Assembly: GCF_012349115.1 (NCBI RefSeq)
Contig: NZ_PQIG01000144.1
Location: forward strand, 62,001 to 126,000
Origin: Rhizobium ruizarguesonis
GTDB taxonomy: Bacteria; Pseudomonadota; Alphaproteobacteria; Rhizobiales; Rhizobiaceae
Direction of reading: 5' to 3'
Length of the DNA stretch: 64,000 bases
Made by a program: the position numbers and the translations under genes
The notes under the pieces: model-generated
What the model was told of the DNA's origin: nothing
Database searches by the model: none
Seen by the model: only the letters and a program-made list of their open reading frames with translations
In this document: positions 32,387 through 41,567 of the stretch, in pieces
Layout of the letters: every line of letters starts with the position of its first letter
Numbering within the stretch: position 1 is the stretch's first letter

Positions 32387-32515
32387 CTTCTGTTCAGCCG
32401 GCTCAAGCAGTTTCGGGCCATCGCCACCCGTTACGACAAAAAGGAAAGGTCATTCGCTGCATTCCTCGCTCCGGCTGCCGCGCGGGTCTGCTGCCATCAT
32501 TCACGGGATAGCCTA
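32387..32515 (+). mobile_element. IS5-family-type transposase remnant (C-terminal end)
   Basis: The frame starting at 32387 reads LLFSRLKQFRAIATRYDKKE followed by RSFAAFLAPAAARV. This matches the well-conserved end of IS5-family DDE transposases (pattern F.KLK.FR.IATRYDK...F.A...LA). No start, no DD part and no terminal inverted repeats are seen, so it is a decayed fragment. Confidence 0.65.
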
Positions 32516-32548
32516 GAACAGAGAATGCCGGTCATCACCGGCCTGGTA

Positions 32549-33499
32549 TCAGACCGCTGGATCAGATCTGTTTTCGAACTCAAGAAACCAAGCGTAAGTA
32601 GCGCGGATACCATCCTCAAGCGAAATGCGCGGTTTCCAGCCCATGTCCTGCAGCTTCTGATTGCTCATCAATTTTCGCGGCGTGCCATCGGGCTTGGAAA
32701 GATCATGAATGATCTCACCTTCGTAACCGACAACGCGGCATACCAAACGCGTCAATTCGATAATTTCGAGATCTGTACCCGAGCCGACATTGACGTGCTG
32801 CGAGCCCGAATAGGTTTTGAGGAGAAACACCAACGCGTCGGCGCAGTCGTCGACGTGAAGGAATTCTCGGCGCGGGGTTCCTGTGCCCCAGACCACCATA
32901 TGCGGGTCATTGCGAAGTTTCGCGGCATGCGCCTTGCGGATAAGCGCAGGCAGCACATGACTGGAATTCAGGTCGAAATTATCGCCTGGGCCGTATAGAT
33001 TGGTGGGCATGGCCGAAATGTAATCCCGACCATATTGCTTACGATATGCTTCCGCGAGTTTGATACCGGTGATCTTGGCAATCGCGTACCATTCGTTGGT
33101 CGGCTCAAGCGGACCGGTCAACAGAGCCTCTTCGGGAATCGGCTGCGGAGCGAGTTTGGGATAAATGCAGCTTGAACCCAGGAACAGCAGCCGGTCCACT
33201 CCCGCCCGGTGGGCGGCTTCGAAGATGTTCGCTTCGATAATAAGATTGTCATAGATAAATTCTGCGGGATAGCTGTCATTCGCGAGGATACCGCCAACCT
33301 TGGCGGCGGCGAGAATGATCGCGTCAGGCCGGGTTGCTTCAGCAAATTTCTCGACCTCCTCCTGCCGCGTCAAATCGACCTCCCGGCGCGTGGCCGTGAC
33401 GACGTTGCAATCGTCGGATTGAAGCCGGCGCACAAGAGCACTGCCGACCATACCGCGATGGCCGGCAACCCAGATTTTCTTGTTGGACAGGTCGTACAC
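32549..33499 (-). CDS. fcl: GDP-L-fucose synthase
   Basis: 316 residues, an extended SDR. Fcl converts GDP-4-keto-6-deoxy-D-mannose to GDP-L-fucose by epimerisation and NADPH reduction. Rossmann motif GHRGMVGSALVRRL near residue 13, LGSSCIYPK with the catalytic Ser near 107, and YAIAKITGIKLAE near 137 with Tyr-x3-Lys. The start is a GTG that directly abuts the gmd stop (TGA-GTG), so the two are coupled. Supplies fucose for the surface polysaccharide. Confidence 0.93.
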   Translation of the reverse strand: MYDLSNKKIWVAGHRGMVGSALVRRLQSDDCNVVTATRREVDLTRQEEVEKFAEATRPDAIILAAAKVGGILANDSYPAEFIYDNLIIEANIFEAAHRAGVDRLLFLGSSCIYPKLAPQPIPEEALLTGPLEPTNEWYAIAKITGIKLAEAYRKQYGRDYISAMPTNLYGPGDNFDLNSSHVLPALIRKAHAAKLRNDPHMVVWGTGTPRREFLHVDDCADALVFLLKTYSGSQHVNVGSGTDLEIIELTRLVCRVVGYEGEIIHDLSKPDGTPRKLMSNQKLQDMGWKPRISLEDGIRATYAWFLEFENRSDPAV

Positions 33500-34561
33500 T
33501 CAGATCTCTTTCCGGCTGTTTTGAGCCTTCCAGTGCTTGACATCCTCCCGCACCATTTCAGCGGCAAGCTCGCGAACTGGCGTCTTGTGCTGCCAGCCGA
33601 GTTTCTGACGTGCCTTGGTCGGGTCGCCAAGCAGAAGATCGACTTCCGTCGGGCGGAAATACCGAGGATCGATTTCTACAAGGCACGCACCGGACGCGGC
33701 GTCATAGCCCTTTTCATCGACGCCTGACCCCTTCCATTCCAAAGCAATGCCTACGTCGGCAAAAGCCCACTCCACAAACTGGCGGACACTCGTCGTTTCA
33801 CCGGTCGCCAAGACGTAGTCATCCGGCTTGTCCTGCTGCAGCATGCGCCACATACCCTCGACATATTCACGCGCGTGGCCCCAGTCACGCTTGGCGTCGA
33901 GATTGCCGAGGAAAAGCTTATCCTGCCGCCCCAGGTGGATGGCAGCCACCGCCATCGTGATCTTGCGCGTGACGAAGGTTTCGCCGCGAAGCGGGCTTTC
34001 GTGATTGAAAAGAATGCCGTTCGACGCATGCATGCCGTAGGCCTCGCGATAATTCACGACGATCCAGTAGGCATAGAGCTTGGCTGCGGCATAGGGAGAA
34101 CGCGGGTAAAAGGGCGTCTTCTCGTTCTGCGGCACTTCCTGCACAAGACCGTAGAGTTCCGAGGTCGATGCCTGGTAGAACCGGGTCTTTGCCTCGAGCC
34201 CCAGGATACGGATCGCTTCGAGCAACCTCAACGTCCCGACGCCATCGGCATCCGCCGTATATTCAGGCGTTTCGAAGCTGACACCCACATGGCTTTGTGC
34301 GGCAAGATTGTAGATTTCATCGGGCTGCGTCTGCTGCACGATCCGCAGCAGGTTGGTCGAGTCGATCATATCGCCATAGTGGAGAATGAAGCGAGGATGC
34401 GCTTCATGCGGATCCTGATAGATATGCTCAATACGGCCGGTGTTAAAAGACGAGGATCGCCGCTTGATACCATGCACCGTATAGCCTTTGCTCAGAAGCA
34501 ATTCGGCCAGATAGGCACCATCCTGACCAGTCACCCCAGTGATAAGCGCGGTTTTTGTCAT
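33500..34561 (-). CDS. gmd: GDP-mannose 4,6-dehydratase
   Basis: 353 residues from the ATG at 34561 (MTKTALITGVTGQDGAYLAE); an in-frame ATG eight codons upstream is also possible. Gmd makes GDP-4-keto-6-deoxy-mannose, the precursor of GDP-fucose. Diagnostic: TGVTGQDGAYL, KRRSSSFNTGRI, NLAAQSHVGVSFE, and STSELYG with YAAAK. Length and motifs are intact. First gene of the gmd-fcl pair, divergent from rmlB with 181 bp between. Confidence 0.95.
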   Translation of the reverse strand: MTKTALITGVTGQDGAYLAELLLSKGYTVHGIKRRSSSFNTGRIEHIYQDPHEAHPRFILHYGDMIDSTNLLRIVQQTQPDEIYNLAAQSHVGVSFETPEYTADADGVGTLRLLEAIRILGLEAKTRFYQASTSELYGLVQEVPQNEKTPFYPRSPYAAAKLYAYWIVVNYREAYGMHASNGILFNHESPLRGETFVTRKITMAVAAIHLGRQDKLFLGNLDAKRDWGHAREYVEGMWRMLQQDKPDDYVLATGETTSVRQFVEWAFADVGIALEWKGSGVDEKGYDAASGACLVEIDPRYFRPTEVDLLLGDPTKARQKLGWQHKTPVRELAAEMVREDVKHWKAQNSRKEI

Positions 34562-34742
34562 TTTTTTAGTCGTCTTTCGATGCAATCTTCGGGATGTGTT
34601 TATGGAAACGGCCGAACCAGCGCAACCCCCATGTAACCGAGCCAGACAAGCGAAATGGCCATTGCGGATCTCTGCGGTTGACGTAGGACTGCCACAATGA
34701 GACTAGATTTTTCCAAATTATCAGATCTCCAAGGGGGAAAAT

Positions 34743-35798
34743 ATGATCCTGGTGACGGGGGGAGCCGGTTTCATCGGTGCGAATTTCGTACTCGATTGGC
34801 TTGCGCTTCATGATGAACCGATCGTCAACCTCGATGTGCTGACGTATGCCGGCAACCTGGAGAACCTCGCCTCCGTCTGGGAGGACCCGCGCCACCTCTT
34901 CGTCAAAGGCAGCATCGCGGACTATGATCTTATTGAAGAATTGCTCCATTCGCATCAGCCTCGCGCAATACTGAATTTCGCTGCCGAAAGTCACGTCGAT
35001 CGATCGATCCACGGGCCTGAAGAATTTATCCAGACGAATATCGTCGGCACTTTTCGCCTGTTGGAGGCTATCCGCGGATTTCTTGCCTCACAGGATGAAG
35101 CCTTCCGAAGCAGCTTCCGTTTTCTTCACGTGTCGACGGACGAAGTCTACGGTTCGCTTGCCCCGGCGGAGGCGGCCTTCAGCGAACATCGCAAATACGA
35201 ACCCAACAGCCCATATTCCGCGAGCAAGGCAGCGAGCGACCATCTGGTTCGCGCCTATCATCACACCTACAGCCTACCGGTTCTGACCACGAACTGTTCG
35301 AACAACTACGGTCCCTATCATTTTCCCGAGAAGCTTATTCCCCTGGTCATTCACAATGCCCTCTCGGGGAAACAGATTCCAGTCTACGGCGACGGGATGC
35401 AGGTACGCGACTGGCTCTTCGTCAAAGATCATTGCAGCGCGATTCGACGCGTCCTGGAGAACGGAAAGGTTGGGGAGACCTATAATGTCGGCGGCAGAAA
35501 CGAGCTGACCAATCTATCGGTGGTCAATACGCTCTGCGAGATCCTCGATGAATTGAGGCCCCTGCCACACGGGGCGAGCTACAAGGCCCAGATCTCCTTT
35601 GTGCGCGATCGGCCTGGTCATGATCGCCGTTACGCCATCGATGCGACCAAGATCGAGCGGGAGCTGGACTGGCGCCCGGTTGAAACATTCGAGACAGGCA
35701 TTCGTAAGACCGTCGAGTGGTATCTCGCCAACCGAGCATGGATCGAAAACGTCACAAGCGGCGGCTACCGCCAATGGATCGACCACCAGTATCAATAA
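34743..35798 (+). CDS. rmlB: dTDP-glucose 4,6-dehydratase
   Basis: 351 residues. RmlB/RfbB dehydrates dTDP-glucose to dTDP-4-keto-6-deoxyglucose. TGGAGFIGANF at 5-15, LTYAGNLENL, NFAAESHVDRSI, STDEVYG near 133 and YSASKAASDHLVRA near 160 are all present. AAGGGGG lies before the ATG. It is the plus-strand partner of rmlA at the far end of the minus-strand operon; rmlC and rmlD are absent from the window, and fdtA/fdtB take the intermediate elsewhere. Confidence 0.94.
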   Translation: MILVTGGAGFIGANFVLDWLALHDEPIVNLDVLTYAGNLENLASVWEDPRHLFVKGSIADYDLIEELLHSHQPRAILNFAAESHVDRSIHGPEEFIQTNIVGTFRLLEAIRGFLASQDEAFRSSFRFLHVSTDEVYGSLAPAEAAFSEHRKYEPNSPYSASKAASDHLVRAYHHTYSLPVLTTNCSNNYGPYHFPEKLIPLVIHNALSGKQIPVYGDGMQVRDWLFVKDHCSAIRRVLENGKVGETYNVGGRNELTNLSVVNTLCEILDELRPLPHGASYKAQISFVRDRPGHDRRYAIDATKIERELDWRPVETFETGIRKTVEWYLANRAWIENVTSGGYRQWIDHQYQ

Positions 35799-35802
35799 CG
35801 GG

Positions 35803-35833
35803 TCGGAGGAGGCAAGGCGGCTCCTCCTCCCGA
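35803..35833. terminator. Hairpin between convergent rmlB and GT8 genes
   Basis: GGAGGAGG (35805-35812) pairs perfectly with CCTCCTCC (35823-35830), with TC/GA outside and a 10-base loop. It lies 5-35 bp after the rmlB stop and 9 bp from the GT8 stop. It has no T-run, so Rho-independent termination is doubtful, but it could serve both converging genes. Confidence 0.5.
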
Positions 35834-35841
35834 GCGTGACG

Positions 35842-36813
35842 TCAATACCTGATGAAATTGTGCAGGAAGCGTTTGACCGGCAGGGGCACATGGCGTTGCA
35901 CCCATCTGCGCGCTATAACCTTGAAAAAGGGGCGAAGGCCGCCGGAAAAGCCTGGGGAAATCGTCCTGATCACCTTCAGGGCTCGCATCAGAGCGCGCTC
36001 GTAAGCCTCGTAGACAGCCGCCGGCTCCTCGCAAACGGCGGTGTAGAAAGTCGACAACCGATCGAACAGGCCATTGGTCAGCAACTGAAACTGGTGAAAG
36101 TGATAAAAAATCAGAGGCGAACCATCGACCTCGATCTTGCCTGATGCATCCTGCGTAAAATGCAGCTTTTCGTAATTCCAGGGAGCAACCCCAGCTCCCG
36201 GATGCTCGATTATATGGCAATTCGGATAGAGATCCGGCCATTCGTCCAGATATTTCTGGTCACCCATTTTGCCGTCTTCCAGGCGATAGTAGCACCATTC
36301 GATGCACTGCTCGCGCCAGCGCGCAAGGCAGCGCATTCCCTCTTCATCGCGTCGGAAACTCACCCATTCCACACAGAAGCGGCCGTTTACTTCCCTGTTC
36401 TGCAGCCGCGGGGCAAAGCGGTGTTCGATAATGGCGATGGAACTATTACCGATCTCATCAAAAATGGGACGGAGCGGTGAATAGAACAGCAGATCGGAGT
36501 CGAGATAGGTTATGAAATCAATTTCCGAATGGTGCTGCAGCACGAAGTTCGGCAGGCACGGAGACAGGGTCCAGCAATATTCGGCGACGCCGCGCGATTT
36601 CTTCGCTTCCAGGAGTTCCGGTGTCTCGATATCGGCAAGTGCAATGCAGGTGATGTAGGACCTCTTGGAGGCGATCAAAATCTCCTGCGTCTGCTGGTCC
36701 ATGCAAAGCACGAAAACATGTGCGTCGGGACACCACTGGACGAGGCTCTCCATCATGGCCATCCCCTTGATGAGATAGCCGCTGTCGAAAAGGGTACAAA
36801 AGTAGGTCGTCAT
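35842..36813 (-). CDS. Glycosyltransferase, GT8-like
   Basis: 323 residues starting MTTYFCTLFDSGYLIKGMAM. The nucleotide-sugar/metal site is ITYLDSDLLFYSPL near residue 100, followed by a pattern of acceptor-side residues (QKYLDEWPDLYPN). It has the length and shape of small GT8-like retaining enzymes of LPS loci. Its ATG overlaps the stop of the upstream methyltransferase (ATGA, 36810-36813). It is the last gene of the 21-gene minus-strand run and is followed by a hairpin. Confidence 0.8.
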   Translation of the reverse strand: MTTYFCTLFDSGYLIKGMAMMESLVQWCPDAHVFVLCMDQQTQEILIASKRSYITCIALADIETPELLEAKKSRGVAEYCWTLSPCLPNFVLQHHSEIDFITYLDSDLLFYSPLRPIFDEIGNSSIAIIEHRFAPRLQNREVNGRFCVEWVSFRRDEEGMRCLARWREQCIEWCYYRLEDGKMGDQKYLDEWPDLYPNCHIIEHPGAGVAPWNYEKLHFTQDASGKIEVDGSPLIFYHFHQFQLLTNGLFDRLSTFYTAVCEEPAAVYEAYERALMRALKVIRTISPGFSGGLRPFFKVIARRWVQRHVPLPVKRFLHNFIRY

Positions 36814-37622
36814 GATTGGGATTGTTTCCTGCACAAATAGGTGCGGCTTGCATTGCCCTTGCTACTGTCACGTGGATCGGCGTTCTCGTTCAGCGTGAAG
36901 GTCGCCTGAACTTCCAGGCCATGAACTTGAAACATATCCAATAGCTGCGGCTCGGAAAAATGGATCTCTATGGTCTCGACGCCATAGGCCTGCTTGCGGA
37001 AATACTTGGTCGGCTCGCCATAAACAACCGGAGTGCGGTGAAAAATCACGTAGTCCCTGGCGACACGGGCGCTCTCGGCGATCGCTGCTTCATAATCGGG
37101 AATATGCAGCAGGCAGCATCCCGAGACCACGACATCGAAAGCATCATTCTGATAGCTGAGCCGCGCCGCATCCTCTACGTCGAATAACAGTCCCGGGTAG
37201 ATGCTGCGTGCCATATCGATGAAAGCGTCGGAATAATCACAGCCCCGATAGCGCAAAGGTGAGCCACTCACCTCAAGCACTTCAGAGTAATATCCGCTGG
37301 AGCAGCCGATTTCGAGGAGCGAGCCATTCGCCGGCAGATTGTCGATGCTGCGCAGAGCGGCGGTAAAAACGTCGAATACATCGATGGAAGCGCCGCTGCG
37401 ATATTCCTTCAGCTGGCGCTCGACGAGGGCCCTCTGACGTCCGGGCAGATCACTCGCCTTCCAAGATGCAGCAAGCCGCGAACTTTCACTGTCTCTACGA
37501 GCCGCGTCTATCTCGACATAGCGTGATGATACGGATGTCGCAGGCGACAGATGTTCACGCAGTCGCTTCAACTGGCTCTTCACACCCGGAAAGCGGTTGA
37601 GACTCGCGCGCAGAAACGACAT
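36810..37622 (-). CDS. Class I SAM-dependent methyltransferase
   Basis: 270 residues. AdoMet motif I is LLEIGCSSGYYSEVLE near residue 97, acidic end of strand 2 in GCDYSDAFIDMAR, and strand 4 VVVSGCCLLHIPDYE. An ~80-residue N-terminal extension precedes the domain. Overlaps the glycosyltransferase before it by one base (TGATG) and the one after by four. It likely methylates a sugar or sugar nucleotide of the polysaccharide. Confidence 0.82.
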   Translation of the reverse strand: MSFLRASLNRFPGVKSQLKRLREHLSPATSVSSRYVEIDAARRDSESSRLAASWKASDLPGRQRALVERQLKEYRSGASIDVFDVFTAALRSIDNLPANGSLLEIGCSSGYYSEVLEVSGSPLRYRGCDYSDAFIDMARSIYPGLLFDVEDAARLSYQNDAFDVVVSGCCLLHIPDYEAAIAESARVARDYVIFHRTPVVYGEPTKYFRKQAYGVETIEIHFSEPQLLDMFQVHGLEVQATFTLNENADPRDSSKGNASRTYLCRKQSQS

Positions 37623-38755
37623 CAGCCCTGTTTCTCCAGATATCGCTCGAGGATCGGCATCAATTCTCCCATTCTCGATTTGTAGGTGTGGTCCCTCAGC
37701 GTCCTTGCCTGACCAGCCTTTGCGATCGCATAGGCCTCGTCGGGGTGGTCTATATAGTAACGAATGAGTTCGGCGGCTTCCTGAGGACTGGAATAGGCAA
37801 CCACCTCCTTGCCGACCTCGAAGATCTCTTCGAGATTATCCTTCCTGTCGGTTATGAGCAGCGATCCGACACCGGTTGCCTCATAGAGCCGCATGTTGTT
37901 GGCATTGTTCTCGGCAACATTGATATGCCGGTTGACGGTGATCCGGCTGCGCGCCAGAGCACGATACATATCCGGACCCCAGACTTCGCCATTGTGGCGT
38001 TTTCGAATCGGAGAGGAGCGCGGAAGCGTCCTGGAACCGTAGCCGAAAAATTGTATCGGCGTCGTGTTGGCAAGATGTTCGAGCAAAGGGATCGCCTTGC
38101 CATGATGACGGCTTATGCCGCCGACGAAGCTCACCGGCACATCGCGCGTGATATCGCCAAGGATATCGAGCACCCGGGTATCGAAACCAATCCTGAAATA
38201 TTCGGATTTTATCCCCATCTCGCGAAAACGCGGCACGAAATGAGGGAAGGATGTCAGAATGAGGTCATAGGGCCGCAGAAAGCCGTCGGGCGGCAATGGA
38301 CAAGCGATCTGCCCGACGATGAGCGGCACCGTCTTTTTCAACTCATTCAGCGCATGAGGCGGAAAAAAGCTCAGATCCTGGCAGTAGAGCACGTCAGGCT
38401 TGAATGCGCGGACCCGCGCCATCGCGACCTCCAGCAAGCCGGGGAGAGCCGCCAGGCGCGCACCAATATAAGGCAATCTGAAAAACCGATGCGGCAACTT
38501 CATCGCCCAAGGGCTGAATGGTTCGCTGTTCTCTCGCGCCCAAGCCGATTGAAGCGGAACACAATTGCCGACGATATCGATGACGTCGCAACCCAGTTCC
38601 TTCAGGTGGCGCGAATAGAAATCGGACGTGCCGAACGCTGCCTCAAGCAGAGCGTCCGTCTGCCTTTGGGAAGAGGCCGACCTCAGATCACGATTGCGAC
38701 GATAATGCATCGTCAGAAATCGGGAATAGTAGGTATCGAATACGGCAATCCGCAT
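37622..38755 (-). CDS. Glycosyltransferase, GT4/CgeB-like
   Basis: 377 residues of the GT-B type. The N-terminal part resembles CgeB-like proteins (IAVFDTYYSRFLTMHY, KPDVLYCQDLSFFPP); the C-terminal nucleotide-sugar site is NNMRLYEATGVGSLLITD near residue 290 followed by DNLEEIFEVGKEVVAY, as in glycosyltransferase group-1 C-terminal domains. No membrane span. Sits between two methyltransferase genes in the operon. Confidence 0.82.
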   Translation of the reverse strand: MRIAVFDTYYSRFLTMHYRRNRDLRSASSQRQTDALLEAAFGTSDFYSRHLKELGCDVIDIVGNCVPLQSAWARENSEPFSPWAMKLPHRFFRLPYIGARLAALPGLLEVAMARVRAFKPDVLYCQDLSFFPPHALNELKKTVPLIVGQIACPLPPDGFLRPYDLILTSFPHFVPRFREMGIKSEYFRIGFDTRVLDILGDITRDVPVSFVGGISRHHGKAIPLLEHLANTTPIQFFGYGSRTLPRSSPIRKRHNGEVWGPDMYRALARSRITVNRHINVAENNANNMRLYEATGVGSLLITDRKDNLEEIFEVGKEVVAYSSPQEAAELIRYYIDHPDEAYAIAKAGQARTLRDHTYKSRMGELMPILERYLEKQG

Positions 38756-38766
38756 AACGCTAAATC

Positions 38767-39774
38767 CTAGTTTTTTGTCGCGGAGAGGCGCAGTTCTACC
38801 AGGAGACTATCGCCCTGCCCCATGACGTCCAGAGCTCGGTTTCCAAAGCCCATCATCACACCGGCAAGGCGTTCGCCCCGCGAGACTGCGACGTTGCGGA
38901 CCTTTTGAATAAAGCTCGGCGGCTTCTGAGAGTCGCCGCTTTCCGACCAGGTATTGGACGCCTTGCCCTCCTGTCGCTGCTCCCGAGACATTCTAAGCTG
39001 AAGCACCGACCAAAGATTGGGCGTAATCGTCCTGATACGCTCGACATCATAACCGGATTTTCGAGCAAGTAGAGCAAAGGACGTTCGATTGAAGTGGTTC
39101 TGGTGGTATGGAATGTGCCAGTTTATCCAACGCTCTTTCCAGAGCTTGCGATGAAAGGAACCGGTATTCGGGAAAGCCAGTACGACGCGTCCGCCTCTAT
39201 TGAGACGATCCCTGAGGGCAGCCAGCATTGCAAGCGGATCGGGCACATGTTCGATGACCTGGTTCAGCACGATGAGGTCGAATTTCTGATCGGCGAACGG
39301 CACGTCATAGATGTTGCCGATATGAACGCGTAAAGCATATTTCTCCGCGATCGTACGAACGTTCGGATCAGCCTCGACACCCCAGCATTCGACGCCGAGC
39401 CTGCGCATCTCCAGAAGGGAGAGGCACGAACCGCAGCCGATATCCAGTACCTTCTGTCCCGGCTTGGCCAGATAGTGTCCTTGGTTGTCGGTACCAGCAA
39501 TCCATCGGCGGAACCCGGCGAGAGGTTTCTCGACGAGAGCGGCCTCTTTTTCCAGCGAATCAAAATCGATCTCCCGACGGGGATAATAATTGCTGTAGAG
39601 CGCCGGCAGATCCTCTTCCGTCAACCGTGGTGTCGTCGACATGTGGCCACAGGAAACGCATCGGTCTATCGAGTAGACGCCTGGGCAACCATATCGATCA
39701 TCGCTGATGCGCTCGATGAAAGTTTGCATCTTCGATCCGCATGCGATGCACTGCTGATGCTGGCCGCCACTCAT
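38767..39774 (-). CDS. SAM-dependent methyltransferase with N-terminal zinc ribbon
   Basis: 335 residues. Two CxxC pairs at the start (CIACGSKM and CVSCGHMS) form a zinc-ribbon-like head; motif I VLDIGCGSCLSLLEM lies near residue 111 and VLNQVIEHVPDP near 170. This layout is common in sugar C- or O-methyltransferases of LPS and antibiotic loci. Start ATG at 39774 overlaps the upstream GT2 stop (ATGA); an open frame above is ignored. Confidence 0.85.
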   Translation of the reverse strand: MSGGQHQQCIACGSKMQTFIERISDDRYGCPGVYSIDRCVSCGHMSTTPRLTEEDLPALYSNYYPRREIDFDSLEKEAALVEKPLAGFRRWIAGTDNQGHYLAKPGQKVLDIGCGSCLSLLEMRRLGVECWGVEADPNVRTIAEKYALRVHIGNIYDVPFADQKFDLIVLNQVIEHVPDPLAMLAALRDRLNRGGRVVLAFPNTGSFHRKLWKERWINWHIPYHQNHFNRTSFALLARKSGYDVERIRTITPNLWSVLQLRMSREQRQEGKASNTWSESGDSQKPPSFIQKVRNVAVSRGERLAGVMMGFGNRALDVMGQGDSLLVELRLSATKN

Positions 39775-40649
39775 ATTGTTCCTTCCCTTCGTTTCGCCAA
39801 TGACCTCCACGTCGAAAATGCGCGGCTGCACGAGAAATACGCCATTCGGATCGGTGCGGTCATGCGTTGCACTGGTGAACCGACAAGCGAATAGAATATG
39901 AGGCGCTGAAACACGTTGTGAGGCGAACGCCTGCCAAATAACTGCTTCCGCCAGGAAAGTCTGGATGTGTCATTTCCATATATCGGAGGCGAATAAACGA
40001 TTGCGTTGCTGCTGACAACTAGGGGCACACCCGCGCGCGCGAAGCGCATGGCGACCTCGTAGTCAGCCATATAGTGCGGTAGAAGGGACGGTCGCATGCC
40101 GCCATGTTTCTTGAACAGGGGCGCAGGATAGAGCGTTCCCCGACCACTCAGCGCATCGACGGGGTACTGGCTTTTGGGCGATCGTTTTTCCGTTTCGCTC
40201 AATTCCGAAAGCAGATCCCATACGGCAAGTCTGTTAACGTTGACCTTCGCCCCAATACTGACAAGGGGCGGATCCCGGCCCTCTTCGTGGATGACGCTCC
40301 CGACAGCGGCCTCGCCATTTTCCCTGGATGTCTGCACCAAGGTCTCAACATAATTCACGTCGAACCAGGTATCATTATTCAGCAGCAGGACATAGTCGTC
40401 CGGCTGGCAGGACGGAAGCACATGTTTGAGTCCTTCCTCGACGGCGCCCCCCCACCAAAGATTGCCGTCACCGCGAATTTCAATCACATCGCTCTGCGAC
40501 TGCAGATATCCTGCCGTTCCGTCGGTCGAACCATCGTTGACGATGACAATCGTCAAGGCGTCAAAGATGGTCTGCCTCCTGAGAGCTTCCAACACCTTAC
40601 GGGTGTGTTCAAGACGATTGAAGACAGGGATAATGACGTTCACGCGCAT
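39771..40649 (-). CDS. Glycosyltransferase family 2 (RfbF/WbbL-like)
   Basis: 292 residues, GT-A fold. VNVIIPVFNRLEHTRKVLEA at the start, VNDGSTDGT near 38, NLWWGGAVEEGL near 64, and LLLNNDTWFD near 90 with the metal-binding Asp pair. A later YMADYEVAMRFARAG holds the catalytic Asp region. Such enzymes add rhamnose-like or other sugars to O-chains. Overlaps the next gene by four bases. Confidence 0.88.
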   Translation of the reverse strand: MRVNVIIPVFNRLEHTRKVLEALRRQTIFDALTIVIVNDGSTDGTAGYLQSQSDVIEIRGDGNLWWGGAVEEGLKHVLPSCQPDDYVLLLNNDTWFDVNYVETLVQTSRENGEAAVGSVIHEEGRDPPLVSIGAKVNVNRLAVWDLLSELSETEKRSPKSQYPVDALSGRGTLYPAPLFKKHGGMRPSLLPHYMADYEVAMRFARAGVPLVVSSNAIVYSPPIYGNDTSRLSWRKQLFGRRSPHNVFQRLIFYSLVGSPVQRMTAPIRMAYFSCSRAFSTWRSLAKRREGTI

Positions 40650-40652
40650 TCG

Positions 40653-41567
40653 CTAGATTTCCAGCTTCTCGAGAAACCAGCCAACATAAGGCCATTCGTG
40701 CTGCTGAGGCGCTGGTGTAACGCCAATGCCCCAACGCTTCAATTCTTGCAAGGGCGGCGGCGTCACTAAGCCAAATGCTCCAGCTGGCTGGAAACGATCC
40801 ACAACTTTATAATCATGCTTGGAAAAACTGGCCTGCATTTCATGCGCGTTCAAGAACCATACCGGGTAGCTCGCGCTGTAGATCCACGCCGGCACATGCT
40901 GCACAAACGGTGCGTCAGCCATTTCGAACTGCGCTGTTGTCTTGTCAATTAGTATGAACTTGGCGCCCTTCAACAGAAGGCTCGCAAGATCCTCATGAGG
41001 ATATTCAAGATATTGGAGCACACCGGAGAGCAGAACGACATCAGGCTTCACACGTTCAATCGCTTCATCCAAGCTATCGCAAAAACTCAAACTCTCATTT
41101 TCAAATTCTGCTCGACCTGCGTTGACAAAATGGGGCTGCTCAACCACGCACCACTTCAATTCCGCGAGATGGGCAAATGCCGAGCGATGCTGGAAGTAAG
41201 AACTTCCCAAAGCGCCTCCGAAGTCGACCACCCTCAAACGAAGATCGGACCGGGACGCTGCATAAAGAAGCCAGGCGAGCAGAGGGTGCGAGTAGCTTCT
41301 TTCCGTGAAAACGACGGTGTCTCGCTCGTAGGAGGCACGTCCCTGAACAACTGCGCGTGTCGCGTCAAGAGCCTTGGCAAGAATAGCCGGCGCATCATAT
41401 CCCTCTGAAGCAGCCATGGCCGAGCGCCAATCGTCGTGAGGCCCGTCGAAATAGACGTTATGACGCCGAAACTCGCTCCAGATGTCCTGTTGACGGGCCT
41501 GCGGCGAATCCCGCGTCACCTCAAGCAAACAGTGAAGACCTGGTAGCGAAAAACCAATGTGCCTCAT
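40653..41567 (-). CDS. TIGR04325-type putative methyltransferase
   Basis: 304 residues starting MRHIGFSLPG. The core VVDFGGALGSSYFQHRSAF near residue 115 and VLLSGVLQYLEYP near 180 match the TIGR04325 methyltransferase family of polysaccharide loci as I recall it. The strongly aromatic C-terminal part (VPAWIYSASYPVWFLN) fits. Its ATG overlaps the DUF115 stop by four bases. Role: probably methylation of a chain sugar or its end. Confidence 0.8.
   Translation of the reverse strand: MRHIGFSLPGLHCLLEVTRDSPQARQQDIWSEFRRHNVYFDGPHDDWRSAMAASEGYDAPAILAKALDATRAVVQGRASYERDTVVFTERSYSHPLLAWLLYAASRSDLRLRVVDFGGALGSSYFQHRSAFAHLAELKWCVVEQPHFVNAGRAEFENESLSFCDSLDEAIERVKPDVVLLSGVLQYLEYPHEDLASLLLKGAKFILIDKTTAQFEMADAPFVQHVPAWIYSASYPVWFLNAHEMQASFSKHDYKVVDRFQPAGAFGLVTPPPLQELKRWGIGVTPAPQQHEWPYVGWFLEKLEI

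Larger units (their letters stand above)
32102..32548. other. Gap between the methyltransferase and fcl, containing IS debris
   Basis: 447 bp without an intact gene. It holds the palindrome at 32152-32167 and, on the plus strand, a transposase C-terminal remnant (32387-32515). The central part (32180-32380) looks like further decayed mobile-element sequence but shows no motif I can name. Confidence 0.6.

Noticed and set aside
31328..32998. 556-codon + strand frame across methyltransferase, gap and fcl
   Set aside because: It is antisense to two solid genes. Only the part near 32387-32515 has protein character, listed as a transposase remnant.
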